From Nocardiopsis sp. JB363 (GTDB lineage: Bacteria > Actinomycetota > Actinomycetes > Streptosporangiales > Streptosporangiaceae), in NCBI RefSeq assembly GCF_900143625.1, contig NZ_FRFF01000133.1:1-64000 (forward strand): DNA of 64,000 nucleotides. Direction: 5' to 3'. The position numbers were made by a program, and so were the translations under genes. Positions within the stretch are counted from its first letter, which is position 1; each line of letters opens with the position of its first letter. Below, in pieces: positions 47,285 through 56,745 of the stretch. The notes under the pieces were generated by a model. That model did not search any database and was not told the origin of the DNA. It worked only from the letters and a program-made list of their open reading frames with translations.

Positions 47285-49108
47285 TCAGGCCCAGAAACCG
47301 AAGCTGTACAGCAGCCCGTTGGTCGCCGCGATGACCCCCATCGCCAGCACCGCGCCGGTCACGTACGAGGTCCGCAGCGAGCGCACCAGGAACTCCAGCG
47401 CCACCAGGTTGTTCAGGATGAAGTAGCCCAGCATGGTCGCGTGCCAGAAGGAGTCCATGCTCCAAGGCTCGAAGTAGTACGAGGCACCCGTCCACACGTC
47501 GGTCTCGGTGGTGAACCACGACCACCCCAGCGCCGCCCCGTAGCCCAGCGGGATCTGGATCAGCGGCAGGATCAACAGCGGCAACACCTTGACGAAGCCC
47601 CACAGGCCGGGCTGGTCCGCGCGGCGGGCCTCCGACTGCGCCCGACGGGCCGCGTCCTGTTCGGCGCGCATCCGGTCACGATGGGCACGTTCGGCCTCTT
47701 GGCGGCGCCGCTGCTCCTCACCCTGTTGCCGGGCGCGCTGTTGCTCCTCCTGCTGCCGGCGTTGCTGCTCCATCTGCCGGCGACGCTGTTCCTCGGCCTG
47801 CCTCCGCTGGTCCTGGCGCGGGTCGGTCGCCCCACGTCGCTCCCCGTACAGGTCCGCGTAGGGGTCGTCTCCCCCGGGCTGCTGGTGCTGCCGCGTGGCG
47901 TCGTAGCCCCCGGTGGCCGGAGGGCCGCCGGGCTGCTGCTGAGTGCCCGGGAACTGCTGGGTGGGCTGGTAACCCTGCTGATATTGCTGGGTGGGCTGGT
48001 AGCCCTGACCGGTCTGCTGCCCCTGGTTCCCCAGGACCGAGGTCGCCCCGGCCGAGGGGTCCTGCCCCTGTCCGCTCGCGGGGGCCACCCGGGTGGACTG
48101 GTCATCGCTCAGCGCGCCGGCCGCGGCGGCTCCGGCGGCCGCACCGGCCACCCCGCCCAGGGCGGCGGCGCCTCCGGCGCCCAGCCCCTCGGTGCGCTGG
48201 TGATCACCGGTGGCACCGGGATCGACGGGCGAAGTCGCCAGGGCCTTGTTGATCTTGGCCACCTGTTCCTGCACGCCCATCATCACCGCGGGCGGGAGCC
48301 AGGCCTGGCCGACGTGCACGTCGCCCAGGTAGTCCAGGATCTCGCCGGGGCTCGGGCGACCCTTGGCGTCCTTGGACAGGCAGGCCGCCAACAGGTGCCG
48401 TAGCGACTCGGGCACACCCGACAGGTCGGGTTCCTTACTGATGATGCGCATGACCATGGTGGGCATGTTGCCCTCGCCGAAGGGCCCGCCCCCCGAGACC
48501 GCGTGGGCCAGTACCGCCCCGTAGGCGAACAGGTCGCTGGCGGGGGTGAGCGGCTCGCCCTGGACCTGCTCGGGGCTCATGAAGCCCGGGGTGCCGATCA
48601 CCGACTGGGTGGCGGCGGTGCCGTCGGTGGCCCGCGCGATCCCGAAGTCGATCACCCGCGGCCCGTCCTCGGCCAGCAGGACGTTGCCGGGCTTGAAGTC
48701 GCGGTGGATCAACCCCACCCGGTGGATCTCGACCAGCGCCTCGGCCAGACCGGCCGCCAGCACCCGCACCGATGCCTCCGGTAGCGGGCCGTGCGCCTCC
48801 ACGGCCTCGTCCAGGGGAAGCGAGGGGACGTAGGAGGTCACCAGCCACGGCACCTCGTCGTCGGGGTCGGCGTCGATCACCGGTGCGGTGAACGCACCAC
48901 TGACCTGGCGGGCCGCGTTCACCTCGCGGGCGAACCGCTCCCGGAAGGAGGTGTCCGCCGCCAGGTGCGGGTGAATGCGCTTGATCGCGACGGCGCGGCC
49001 GCCGGCCGAGCGTCCGAAGAACACCTGACCCATGCCACCGGCGCCCAAGCGCCCGATCAGCCGGTACCGGCCGATTCGCTCCGGATCAATGCTCTCTAGC
49101 GGCCCCAA
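47285..49108 (-). CDS. Serine/threonine protein kinase with coiled-coil linker and C-terminal membrane helices
   Basis: 607 residues. The kinase domain (about 14-270) has the Gly loop LGAGGMGQVF, Lys43, HRDFKPGN (Asp136), DFG (Asp153) and the SVIGTPGFMSPEQ activation segment. An Ala/Gly-rich linker follows, then QGYQPTQQ repeats, a long Gln/Arg/Glu coiled coil (about 430-500) and three or four membrane helices at the C terminus. There is no PASTA or other extracellular sensor. The TTG start at 49108 follows AGAGGA closely. It divides from the P450 gene by a 280-bp gap. Targets are unknown. Confidence 0.9.
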   Translation of the reverse strand: MGPLESIDPERIGRYRLIGRLGAGGMGQVFFGRSAGGRAVAIKRIHPHLAADTSFRERFAREVNAARQVSGAFTAPVIDADPDDEVPWLVTSYVPSLPLDEAVEAHGPLPEASVRVLAAGLAEALVEIHRVGLIHRDFKPGNVLLAEDGPRVIDFGIARATDGTAATQSVIGTPGFMSPEQVQGEPLTPASDLFAYGAVLAHAVSGGGPFGEGNMPTMVMRIISKEPDLSGVPESLRHLLAACLSKDAKGRPSPGEILDYLGDVHVGQAWLPPAVMMGVQEQVAKINKALATSPVDPGATGDHQRTEGLGAGGAAALGGVAGAAAGAAAAGALSDDQSTRVAPASGQGQDPSAGATSVLGNQGQQTGQGYQPTQQYQQGYQPTQQFPGTQQQPGGPPATGGYDATRQHQQPGGDDPYADLYGERRGATDPRQDQRRQAEEQRRRQMEQQRRQQEEQQRARQQGEEQRRRQEAERAHRDRMRAEQDAARRAQSEARRADQPGLWGFVKVLPLLILPLIQIPLGYGAALGWSWFTTETDVWTGASYYFEPWSMDSFWHATMLGYFILNNLVALEFLVRSLRTSYVTGAVLAMGVIAATNGLLYSFGFWA

Positions 49109-49388
49109 CGTCCTCTACCTCCGGCCTGTACAGCGTTGTCCTATGTGGAACGAGGCCCCAGTCTAGGGCGTGGTGCCCCCACCCGAACCACCGTCGACGA
49201 GTGTGATCCGGTGCCGGGCCAGGGTGTTCGCGCCGCCACCGGCAGGACGGGTGGAAGGGCACGGGGAACGAGCAGGACCGGGCCCATGGTTCCCACCTGG
49301 CCACACACGGCCAACCATGCGAGCGAAGGGGCCCGAGGGGGAAGGCCGACTTAGTGTCCAAGGACATCACCGACAGGATGAGGCGCCC

Positions 49389-50642
49389 GTGAAGACTCTC
49401 GACACCCTGCGTACCGACGCCCAGTTGCGCACGGCCCACGGCGTGTCCTGGGTGGTGGCCCAGACCGGGGACCATCCCAGTCGGCTCCTGCACTGGCCCT
49501 GGCGGGAGAACCCCTTTCCCACCTACCGGCGTCTGCGCGAGCGGGGTCCGGTGGTCCCCAGCCGGCTGCCCTTCCTCACCGCCACCACCCGCGCCGCGAT
49601 CGAGAAGATCCTGCGCAGTCGCGACTTCGGGGTCCGCCCACACGGCGACTTCAATGTCGCCGAGCAGTTCAACGTGATGGATCTGTCGTTCCTGCAACAA
49701 GACCCTCCCGACCACACCCGGTTGCGCAAGATGGCCCGCCCGGCGTTCTCCCCGCGTCGGATGGAGGGGTACCGCGTCGAGATCGAGAAGATCACCGAGG
49801 ATCTCCTCGACCGCGCCCTGGAACGCGGTGAGTTCGACCTGATGCGTGACTTCGCCCAGCCCCTGCCCATCATCGTGATCAGTGGCCTTTTGGGCGTTCC
49901 CGAACGTGATCAGGCCGATTTCGACCGCATCGGCAACGTCATCGGCACGGCCCTGGACGGGGCCCGTTCGGCGCGTCAACTGCGCCAGATCCAGAAGGCG
50001 ACGGCGGAGTTGGACATGTTGATCGAGCGTTTGATGGTCGAACGTCGAGCCGACCCGCGTGAGGACGTGCTCTCCGACCTGGTCGCCCAGCATGATGACG
50101 GACGAATGAGCGCGACCGAGCTGGGCGCCATGTTCCGATTGTTGCTGGTGGCCGGGTTCGAGACCACGGTGAACCTGATCGGAAACGGGGTGATGGCGCT
50201 GTTGCGCCACCGCCACGAGTGGGAACGTCTGGTCGCCGATCCGGAACTGGCCGGCGGTGCCGTGGAGGAGGTTCTGCGTTACGACTCACCGGTCCAACTC
50301 ACCGGGCGTTGGGCGCACCACGACACCGAGGTCGAAGGCGTTCCGATCAGCGCCGGCCAACAGGTCATGTGCCTGATCGGGTCCGCCAACCGCGACCCCG
50401 GACACTTCACCGAACCCGACCGCTTCGACATCACCCGCGCCAACGCCGCCGAGCACCTGTCCTTCTCCGGCGGGGCGCACTACTGCCTGGGAGCTCCGTT
50501 GGCCCGGCTGGAGGGCGTGATCGCCCTGCGAGCTCTGAGCCGGCGGGTTCCGGGGCTGCGGCCCACGGCGATGCCCACCCGACGCGACACACTGACCGTT
50601 CGTGGACTGGCGACGTTCCCGGTCACCACCGGGGAGCGGTAG
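49389..50642 (+). CDS. Cytochrome P450
   Basis: 417 residues. I-helix LLLVAGFETTVNLIGN (residues 251-266), ExxR in EEVLRYDSP, and the heme loop FSGGAHYCLGAPLARLE with Cys366. The layout is that of soluble class I bacterial P450s. The GTG at 49389 has GATGAGG 5 bases upstream. No ferredoxin or reductase gene is adjacent and the xylanase 18 bases downstream is functionally unrelated, so the substrate cannot be guessed. Confidence 0.93.
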   Translation: MKTLDTLRTDAQLRTAHGVSWVVAQTGDHPSRLLHWPWRENPFPTYRRLRERGPVVPSRLPFLTATTRAAIEKILRSRDFGVRPHGDFNVAEQFNVMDLSFLQQDPPDHTRLRKMARPAFSPRRMEGYRVEIEKITEDLLDRALERGEFDLMRDFAQPLPIIVISGLLGVPERDQADFDRIGNVIGTALDGARSARQLRQIQKATAELDMLIERLMVERRADPREDVLSDLVAQHDDGRMSATELGAMFRLLLVAGFETTVNLIGNGVMALLRHRHEWERLVADPELAGGAVEEVLRYDSPVQLTGRWAHHDTEVEGVPISAGQQVMCLIGSANRDPGHFTEPDRFDITRANAAEHLSFSGGAHYCLGAPLARLEGVIALRALSRRVPGLRPTAMPTRRDTLTVRGLATFPVTTGER

Positions 50643-50660
50643 AGGAAGCGGAGGCGGCGG

Positions 50661-51791
50661 GTGCGGAAGACGACCGAGAGGCGTCGGCGCACGGCCACAC
50701 GCGGGCGAGGTGTACTACTCGCGGCGGGGGCGGTGTGCGTGGTGATCTTCGTGGTGGCGGCGGTATTGGCCCTGGTCCTACCCGGGCCGGCCGAGGAACC
50801 CGGAAGCGACCTGCCCGGGTTGGCCGAGTCGCACGGCATCAAGCTGGGCGTGGCCGTGGCGGTCGACCCGCTGCGGGACGACTCCGACTATCAGGACATC
50901 GTCACCGACCACTACACGTCGGTGACGGCCGAGAACACCATGAAGTGGGAGCACGTCCAGCCCGAGCGCCATGAGTTCGACTGGAGCGGCCCCGACACCA
51001 TGGTCGACTTCGCCGAGGACCACGGCCTCGACATGCGCGGACACACCCTGTTGTGGCACAACCAGCAGCCCGAGTGGCTGGCACAGGGCTTCTACGACTC
51101 CGACGAGCTGCGCGAGGTCATGCGCGAGCACATGGAGGCGCTGGTGGGCCGCTATCAGGGGCGGATCGACTCCTGGGACGTGATCAACGAACCCTTCGAG
51201 GACGGCGGCCCCGAGCTGCGCGACAACCTCTGGTACCAGACGCTCGGCGAGGACTACATCGCCGAGGGGCTGCGGATGGCGCACGAGGTCGACCCCGACG
51301 CGAAGCTCTACATCAACGAGTTCGGGATCGAGGGCGGCGGGGACAAGGCCGACGCCCTGTACGAGCTGGCCTCCGGGCTGTTGGAGGAGGGGGTTCCGCT
51401 GCACGGCATCGGTTTCCAGGGGCACTTCGTGCACGGCGACGTGCCCGAGGACCTGGCCGAGAACATGCGACGTTTCGCGGACCTGGGGCTCGACGTGGAG
51501 ATCAGCGAACTGGACGTGCGCATCGCCGAACCGGTCACCGACGAGGCCATCTCCGCCCAGGCCGAGGAGTACCGGCGGGCCGTGGAGGCGTGCCTGGACG
51601 TGTCGCGTTGTGTGGGCGTGAGCGTGTGGGGGGTGACCGACGCCCACTCGTGGATCCCCGAGTGGTTCCCCGGCTATGACTCGGCGCTGCCCTTCGACGA
51701 GGACTACCAGGGCAAACCGGCGCTGGGCGGGATGGTCGAGGCGCTGCGACGGGACCGACGGTCACCGGGTCGACCGGCGCCCGGAAGGTGA
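50661..51791 (+). CDS. Membrane-anchored glycoside hydrolase family 10 (xylanase-type)
   Basis: 376 residues, GTG start with GGAGGC upstream. A basic start and one membrane helix (residues 18-40) anchor the enzyme outside. The GH10 domain runs from about residue 55: TAENTMKWEHVQPERHEFDW, HTLLWHNQQPEWL, acid/base Glu177 in WDVINEP, nucleophile Glu283 in EISELDVR, and WGVTDAHSW. There is no signal-peptidase site or binding module seen, so it is probably a surface-held xylan-degrading enzyme. Confidence 0.92.
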   Translation: MRKTTERRRRTATRGRGVLLAAGAVCVVIFVVAAVLALVLPGPAEEPGSDLPGLAESHGIKLGVAVAVDPLRDDSDYQDIVTDHYTSVTAENTMKWEHVQPERHEFDWSGPDTMVDFAEDHGLDMRGHTLLWHNQQPEWLAQGFYDSDELREVMREHMEALVGRYQGRIDSWDVINEPFEDGGPELRDNLWYQTLGEDYIAEGLRMAHEVDPDAKLYINEFGIEGGGDKADALYELASGLLEEGVPLHGIGFQGHFVHGDVPEDLAENMRRFADLGLDVEISELDVRIAEPVTDEAISAQAEEYRRAVEACLDVSRCVGVSVWGVTDAHSWIPEWFPGYDSALPFDEDYQGKPALGGMVEALRRDRRSPGRPAPGR

Positions 51792-51857
51792 GAAGCGGGT
51801 GCGGGCAGGGGCCCGTACCCGCCATCCTGGGTCGCACCCGACCCGAGGAGCACCTCC

Positions 51858-52778
51858 ATGGACAACGATTCCGTCCGCCCCGTCAGCGTGCCGGACGCCC
51901 TGGTCGAGACCGTCACCTCCTTCTTCGGCCCCGAGTGGGCGCGTCGGCTGCCCGCCCTGGCGATGGAGCGGATCGACGGGTGGGGGCTGACCGTGGCCGG
52001 CGAGAGCATGCACGGGGCGGTGGCCCTGGTGGTGCCGGTGCGTCGTGCCGACGGCACGTCGGCGGTGCTCAAGATCCAGCCCCAGGACCCCGAGACCGAG
52101 GGGGAACCCCTGGCCCTGCGCGCTTGGAACGGTGCCGGCGCGGTCCGACTGTTCGATCACGACCCCCGGACCGGGGCGATGCTGCTGGAGACCCTCGACG
52201 CGGGTCGACGTCTGGACGACGAGCCCTTGGAACCGGCCCTGGAGGTCATCGGTTCCCTGGTGGCGCGGCTGACCGCCCACCCGGGGCCGGAGGGGCTGCG
52301 CGGACTCGGGCCGCTCACCCGCGACATCGCCGTCCGGGGGCGGGCCGGGGTCGCCCGGATGGCGGAGTCCTGGCGACCGGTGTTGGAACGCTGGGCGGCC
52401 ATCGCCGACGAGTTGTCCGCCGATCCGGGCGATCGTCTCCTGCACTGGGACCTGCACTACGAGAACGTGCTCGCGCCGTTGGAGGGCACCGATCGGGGCG
52501 ATTGGTTGGCGATCGACCCCAAGCCGCTGGTGGGCGATCCCGGTTTCGAGCTGTTGCCGGCGTTGCGCAACCGTTGGGCCGAGGCGGAGGAGACCGGCGA
52601 CCCCGTGCGAGCCACCAGGCGCAGGTTCGACCTGCTCACCGAGGTCGCCGGGCTGGACCGGGAACGGGCTCGGGCCTGGACGCGGGTGCGGCTGCTCCAG
52701 GACTGCCTGTGGATGCAGGACGCACGCCACCGTGTGCCGCGCGTGCACGCCCTCATCGACCGGGCGTTGAACGGCTGA
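51858..52778 (+). CDS. Aminoglycoside/hydroxyurea phosphotransferase family protein (APH(6)-like)
   Basis: 306 residues. The catalytic loop is LLHWDLHYENVLA (Brenner-type HxDxxxxN) and the metal motif is LAIDPKPLVGDPGFELLPAL, the wording of streptomycin 6-kinase relatives. The N lobe has VLKIQP (ATP Lys). GAGGAG precedes the ATG. The family includes true resistance enzymes and many orphan kinases; no streptomycin-type gene cluster is near, so resistance is possible but not shown. Confidence 0.85.
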   Translation: MDNDSVRPVSVPDALVETVTSFFGPEWARRLPALAMERIDGWGLTVAGESMHGAVALVVPVRRADGTSAVLKIQPQDPETEGEPLALRAWNGAGAVRLFDHDPRTGAMLLETLDAGRRLDDEPLEPALEVIGSLVARLTAHPGPEGLRGLGPLTRDIAVRGRAGVARMAESWRPVLERWAAIADELSADPGDRLLHWDLHYENVLAPLEGTDRGDWLAIDPKPLVGDPGFELLPALRNRWAEAEETGDPVRATRRRFDLLTEVAGLDRERARAWTRVRLLQDCLWMQDARHRVPRVHALIDRALNG

Positions 52779-52887
52779 GGGGTCGGGGCCGAGGACTTCG
52801 ACGCTCGGGTCGGGGCCCCGAACGGGGTCCGATGTCGCTTTCGGTAGGGTTCCGCCACCTCAGTGATCCCTTTGCGGAAAGGCCCCG

Positions 52888-53859
52888 ATGTCCATTCCCC
52901 GCCCGCCCTTCGACCCCGAACTGTTGCCCGCCCTGGCCCGGGTCAACGCCGAGATGCCTCCGGGCATCGGCCCGGAGCAGATCGACGCGATGCGCGTCCG
53001 CGCCGCCCGTCTGGCGCCCGGGGACGAGACCGACATGACCCTGGGCGGGGTCTTCACCGAGTCCGAGCACACCGCGCCGGGGTCGGAGGGACACGCGGTT
53101 CCGTTGCTCGTGTGGCGGCCGAGGGAGACCACCGCGACCACCGGTGCGCTGTACTGGATCCACGGCGGCGGGATGATCGGCGGGACCCACCGTGGCGGCG
53201 AGATCCCCGAGCTGCTGGAGATCGCGCACGAGCTGGATCTGATCGTGGTGTCGGTGGACTACCGGTTGGCCCCCGAGCATCCGCATCCCGCCCCGGTGGA
53301 GGATTGCTACGCGGGGTTGGTGTGGTCGCACGAGAACGCCGCCGAGCTGGGTGTGGACCCCGAGCGCATCGTGGTGGGCGGCGCCAGCGCCGGGGGCGGT
53401 TTGGCCGCCGCCGTCAACCTGCTCGCCCGGGACCGCGGCGGTCCGGCCCTTCGAGCGCAGCTGCTGCTCTACCCCATGTTGGACGACCGCAACGCTTCGG
53501 TCTCCGCCCACCAGATGGCGGGTGTGGGCACGTGGGACCGCACCTCCAACGACACCGGGTGGGGCTGCCTGCTCCAAGGCGCGCACGGCGGTCCGGACAC
53601 CTCGCCCTACGCGGCGCCGGCCCGGGCGGAGGATCTGTCGAACCTGCCCCCGACCTATCTGGAGGTGGGGACGGCGGAGACCTTCCGCGACGAGGTCGTC
53701 GAGTACGCCTCCCGGATCTGGAAGGCCGGTGGTCGGGCGGAGTTGCACGTGTGGCCGGGCGGCTACCATTCCTTCGACGCCATCGCCCCCGACGCGGCCC
53801 TCAGCCGGAGCGCGCGGGGTCAGCGGCTACCGTGGCTGCGCCGCGTCCTGACCGATTGA
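52888..53859 (+). CDS. Alpha/beta hydrolase of the hormone-sensitive lipase (HSL) family
   Basis: 323 residues. The oxyanion motif is YWIHGGGMIGGTHRGG, the nucleophile is the Ser in VGGASAGGGLAAA, the acid lies in EVGTAETFRDEVVEYA and the His in WPGGYHSFDAIAP. DYRLAPEHPHPAPVEDCYAG is the classic HSL segment. It is probably a cytoplasmic esterase for short acyl esters. Its last 59 bases overlap the convergent methyltransferase gene. Confidence 0.92.
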   Translation: MSIPRPPFDPELLPALARVNAEMPPGIGPEQIDAMRVRAARLAPGDETDMTLGGVFTESEHTAPGSEGHAVPLLVWRPRETTATTGALYWIHGGGMIGGTHRGGEIPELLEIAHELDLIVVSVDYRLAPEHPHPAPVEDCYAGLVWSHENAAELGVDPERIVVGGASAGGGLAAAVNLLARDRGGPALRAQLLLYPMLDDRNASVSAHQMAGVGTWDRTSNDTGWGCLLQGAHGGPDTSPYAAPARAEDLSNLPPTYLEVGTAETFRDEVVEYASRIWKAGGRAELHVWPGGYHSFDAIAPDAALSRSARGQRLPWLRRVLTD

Positions 53860-54628
53860 TCCTGTTTCCACGGTTTCGAGGCCGGTGGGCCTCCACCAGG
53901 AAGCGGTGCGCGGTGCAGACCAGGGCACCTTCGACGAGGATGCGTTCGTGCACACGCCGTAGGGCCTCCCACGTACGTGCGACGTCGAAATCCTGTGTCT
54001 GCCAGGGAACGCGGCGTAGGTGGAACACGAGCGCGCCCACATCGTGGAAACGCAGGGGCGACCGTGCCTCCTCGGCCGTGGTGACAACCAGGCCGGCCCG
54101 CTCCAGGTCCGCCGCCGCCTCGCCCACGTCCCACCGATCAGGCCGTGCCGGCGGGGCCAGACCCAGAGCGTCGTTGATCTCCAATCCGTCGTCGGCGCCG
54201 ACCTGTTGGGTCAGGAACCGTCCGCCGGGACTCAGGAGACGGTGGACCTCACCGGGTGTGTAGGAGGAGTGCCGGTTCAGCACCACGGGGAACCGCGCAT
54301 CGGGCAGCGGGACGGCGTCGTTCTCCTCGGGCCTGACCACGGTCACCCCCAGCGAAGCGAGCCGAGTGCGCGCGGCGACGACATTGGGCGGCCAGTCCTC
54401 GGTGGCGATCGAACCCGGAGGTAGCGGCGCGAGTTCGGCCAGAACCTCCCCTCCCCCGGTGCCCAAATCCAGTACGGGGCCGGTGGCCGCACGCACCAGC
54501 GAGTGGGCGTGATTCCCATAGGACCAGGGCGGGTCCTCTTGGACCATGCGCCCCTTGACGAAGGAGAAGTCCCAGCCCCGCAGGGGTTGCGTCCGAGCCT
54601 GTTCTACCAGGGCGATGAAGTCGTCCAT
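53801..54628 (-). CDS. SAM-dependent methyltransferase
   Basis: About 275 residues from the ATG at 54628 (GGAAGG about 7 bases upstream; a GTG two codons earlier is possible). Motif I is VLDLGTGGGEVLAELAPLPP, followed by VTVVRPEENDAVPLPDARFP and VLNRHSSYTPGEVHRLLSPG, the loops of a class I methyltransferase. Its 3' end overlaps the neighbouring hydrolase gene on the other strand by 59 bases. The acceptor is unknown. Confidence 0.82.
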   Translation of the reverse strand: MDDFIALVEQARTQPLRGWDFSFVKGRMVQEDPPWSYGNHAHSLVRAATGPVLDLGTGGGEVLAELAPLPPGSIATEDWPPNVVAARTRLASLGVTVVRPEENDAVPLPDARFPVVLNRHSSYTPGEVHRLLSPGGRFLTQQVGADDGLEINDALGLAPPARPDRWDVGEAAADLERAGLVVTTAEEARSPLRFHDVGALVFHLRRVPWQTQDFDVARTWEALRRVHERILVEGALVCTAHRFLVEAHRPRNRGNRINRSGRGAATVAADPARSG

Positions 54629-54798
54629 CCGCACACCTTCCGGGAAGAGGAGGAGGCCAGATTAGAGCGGATCGGGCCGGGACCTCCACCGGGTTTTGCC
54701 GTCCCTTGAAGCGGAAGCGAACTCGGGGTGCGTCCGGAGGAGGCCTACTCCGTGCTGACCCGGGATCGCTGACCGATCTGTCCCCACCGACCGGGGCG

Positions 54799-55764
54799 TC
54801 AGGATTGAGACACCAGGGCCGGGGTCTCCATCGACCTTCGGCGGCGGTGAGCGGTGGGGGTGGTGCCGCGAACGCGTTTGAAGGCGGCGCTGAGCGCGAA
54901 GGCGGTCGAGTAGCCGACCCGACGGGCGATGGTGTCCACGGTCTCGTCCGTGGTGCGCAACCGCTCGGCGGCCATGCACACCCGCCACTCCGCCAGGTAG
55001 GTCATGGGCGGGGTACCGACCAGGGCCGCGAAGGTGCGGGCCAGGGCCGCCCGGGAGACCCCGCACCGTTCGGCCAGTTCGGCCACCGTCCAGGGGTGGG
55101 CGGGTCGGTTGTGCATCAGGCGCAGGGCGCGACCGACCACCGGGTCGCCCATGGCGGTGTACCAGGCGGGCGGTTCCACTCCGGGTAGGGAGAACCAGGC
55201 GCGCAGCTTGGTGATCAGGGCCAGGTCCAGCAGTCGATCCAGGACCAGCTGTTGGCCGGGGGCGGCGCAGGCGACCTCGGCCTCGATCATCGCGCCGAGT
55301 GGGTCGTAGCACTCGTCGGCGGGCACCACCAGGACCGGGGGCAGGGCGGAGAACAGGTAGGGGCCGAGGTCGTCACTGACCTCGTAGGAGCCGCTCAACA
55401 ACAGGTCGGGGGCGTCCGAGGTGTCACCGTAGGTGCGCGCTCCCAGGGTGGTCTCCTCGCTCAAGCGTTCGCCGTCCGGGCCCAGGCACAGGTCCGCGTC
55501 CACCACGGTGCAGCTGATGGAGGCGTCGACGGGGTGGGCGATCGTGTGGGGTCCTGGTGCGCGCAGCAGGGCGGTGTCACCCGGGCCCAGGGCGAGTGGT
55601 TCGGTGTCGGCGAGGGCGATCCAGGCGTGGCCGCGCACCATGGTGACCAGGGTCAGGGGCGAGGTCTGATCGAAGCGCACGGCCCAGGGCGGTGTCATGA
55701 CGGACCGGCTGAACAGGGCTCCGCGGGAACGGACCCCTTCCAGGAGGTCGGCGAGTGCGTCCAT
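54799..55764 (-). CDS. AraC family regulator with cupin sensor domain
   Basis: About 321 residues from the ATG at 55764. The N-terminal cupin_6-type domain (LADLLEGVRSRGALFSRSVM, HTIAHPVDASISCTVVDADL) precedes two HTHs at the C terminus (WTVAELAERCGVSRAALART, then DTIARRVGYSTAFALSAAFK). It diverges from an NmrA-like gene; this AraC/NmrA pairing is common and suggests that the regulator controls the oxidoreductase. Confidence 0.9.
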   Translation of the reverse strand: MDALADLLEGVRSRGALFSRSVMTPPWAVRFDQTSPLTLVTMVRGHAWIALADTEPLALGPGDTALLRAPGPHTIAHPVDASISCTVVDADLCLGPDGERLSEETTLGARTYGDTSDAPDLLLSGSYEVSDDLGPYLFSALPPVLVVPADECYDPLGAMIEAEVACAAPGQQLVLDRLLDLALITKLRAWFSLPGVEPPAWYTAMGDPVVGRALRLMHNRPAHPWTVAELAERCGVSRAALARTFAALVGTPPMTYLAEWRVCMAAERLRTTDETVDTIARRVGYSTAFALSAAFKRVRGTTPTAHRRRRSMETPALVSQS

Positions 55765-55846
55765 ACACCTCAGCGTAGACGCTCGGATATCGATTCGAGC
55801 TTTTCGGCCATGGAACGTCTCGGCCATGCGGGGTTGACTCGGTGAC

Positions 55847-56701
55847 ATGACAGAGAACACGACACGGCGACCGGTCCTGGTGACCGGCGCGAGCGGAATG
55901 ACCGGACGGCGGGTCCTGGCGGGGCTGCGGAACCTGGGGGTGGCCACGCGCGCGGCCTCGCGGTCCTCGGAGTGGCGCTTCGACTGGCAGGACCGGAGCA
56001 CCTGGGACCGGGTTCTGGACGGCGCGGGGTCGGTGTACCTGGTGCAGTACGACCCCGAGCCGTTGACCGAGGCGTTCGTGGAACGCGCGGTCGCGCACGG
56101 GGTGGAGCGGATCGTGCTGCTGTCCGCCCGCGGGGCGGATCGGCCCGGTTACTTCGAGGGCGTGGACGAACCCGTCACACACCTGTTGAGCGAGGAGGCC
56201 GTGCGCACGAGCGGTCTGGAGTGGACGATCCTGCGCCCGGGGTGGTTCGCGCAGAACTTCGACGAGGGGGTGCTGGCCGACGGGGTGCGTGAGGGGGTGC
56301 TGCGTCTGCCCACCGGCGAGGGCGCGGTGGCCTGGATCGACGCCGAGGACATCGCCGCCGTCGCGGTGGCCGCCCTCACCGAAGAGGGTCACCACGGGCG
56401 CGCCTACGAACTCAGTGGGCCACGCGCCCTGACCCTGACCGAGGCGACCGCCGAGATCTCCACCGCGTCGGGGCGCCCGGTGCGCTATGAGGCGGTGTCG
56501 GTTCAGGACTACGTCACCGAACGCCTCGCGGCCGGTTGGTCGCGCGGGGACGCGCTCCTGATGACCTCGTCGCTCTCCGCCATCGCCAAGGGCCGGGAGG
56601 AGCGCCCCTTCCCCGGGGTCCGCGAGGCCTTGGGGCGCGAACCACGCGGGTTCGCCGAGTTCGTCGAGGAGGCCGTCGCCGCCGGGTCGTGGGTTCGCTG
56701 A
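55847..56701 (+). CDS. NmrA-like NAD(P)H-binding protein
   Basis: 284 residues. The Rossmann loop is PVLVTGASGMTGRRVLAGLR and the downstream ERIVLLSARGADRPGYF strand and LEWTILRPGWFAQNFDEGVL are NmrA-type. Next come AVAWIDAEDIAAVAVAALTE and YELSGPRALTLTEATAEIST. The protein is probably a cytoplasmic quinone- or aldehyde-related redox protein or sensor. It is the presumed target of the divergent AraC regulator. Confidence 0.88.
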   Translation: MTENTTRRPVLVTGASGMTGRRVLAGLRNLGVATRAASRSSEWRFDWQDRSTWDRVLDGAGSVYLVQYDPEPLTEAFVERAVAHGVERIVLLSARGADRPGYFEGVDEPVTHLLSEEAVRTSGLEWTILRPGWFAQNFDEGVLADGVREGVLRLPTGEGAVAWIDAEDIAAVAVAALTEEGHHGRAYELSGPRALTLTEATAEISTASGRPVRYEAVSVQDYVTERLAAGWSRGDALLMTSSLSAIAKGREERPFPGVREALGREPRGFAEFVEEAVAAGSWVR

Positions 56702-56708
56702 ACCCGCC

Positions 56709-56736
56709 GGGGCGGGGTCTGCGACGTCCCCGCCCC
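56709..56736. terminator. Bidirectional terminator
   Basis: GGGGCGGGG (56709-56717) pairs with CCCCGCCCC (56728-56736) in the 44-base gap between the convergent NmrA-like and pentapeptide-repeat genes. Confidence 0.65.
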
Positions 56737-56745
56737 TCGGCTCGC

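Noticed and set aside
47250-47290. GGTTCGATT resembling a tRNA T-loop
   Set aside because: No acceptor, D or anticodon stems can be built around it; it lies between a terminator and the kinase stop.
51858-52778. Definite streptomycin resistance gene
   Set aside because: Motifs place it in the APH(6)/hydroxyurea family, but many members are orphan kinases and no producer cluster is nearby.
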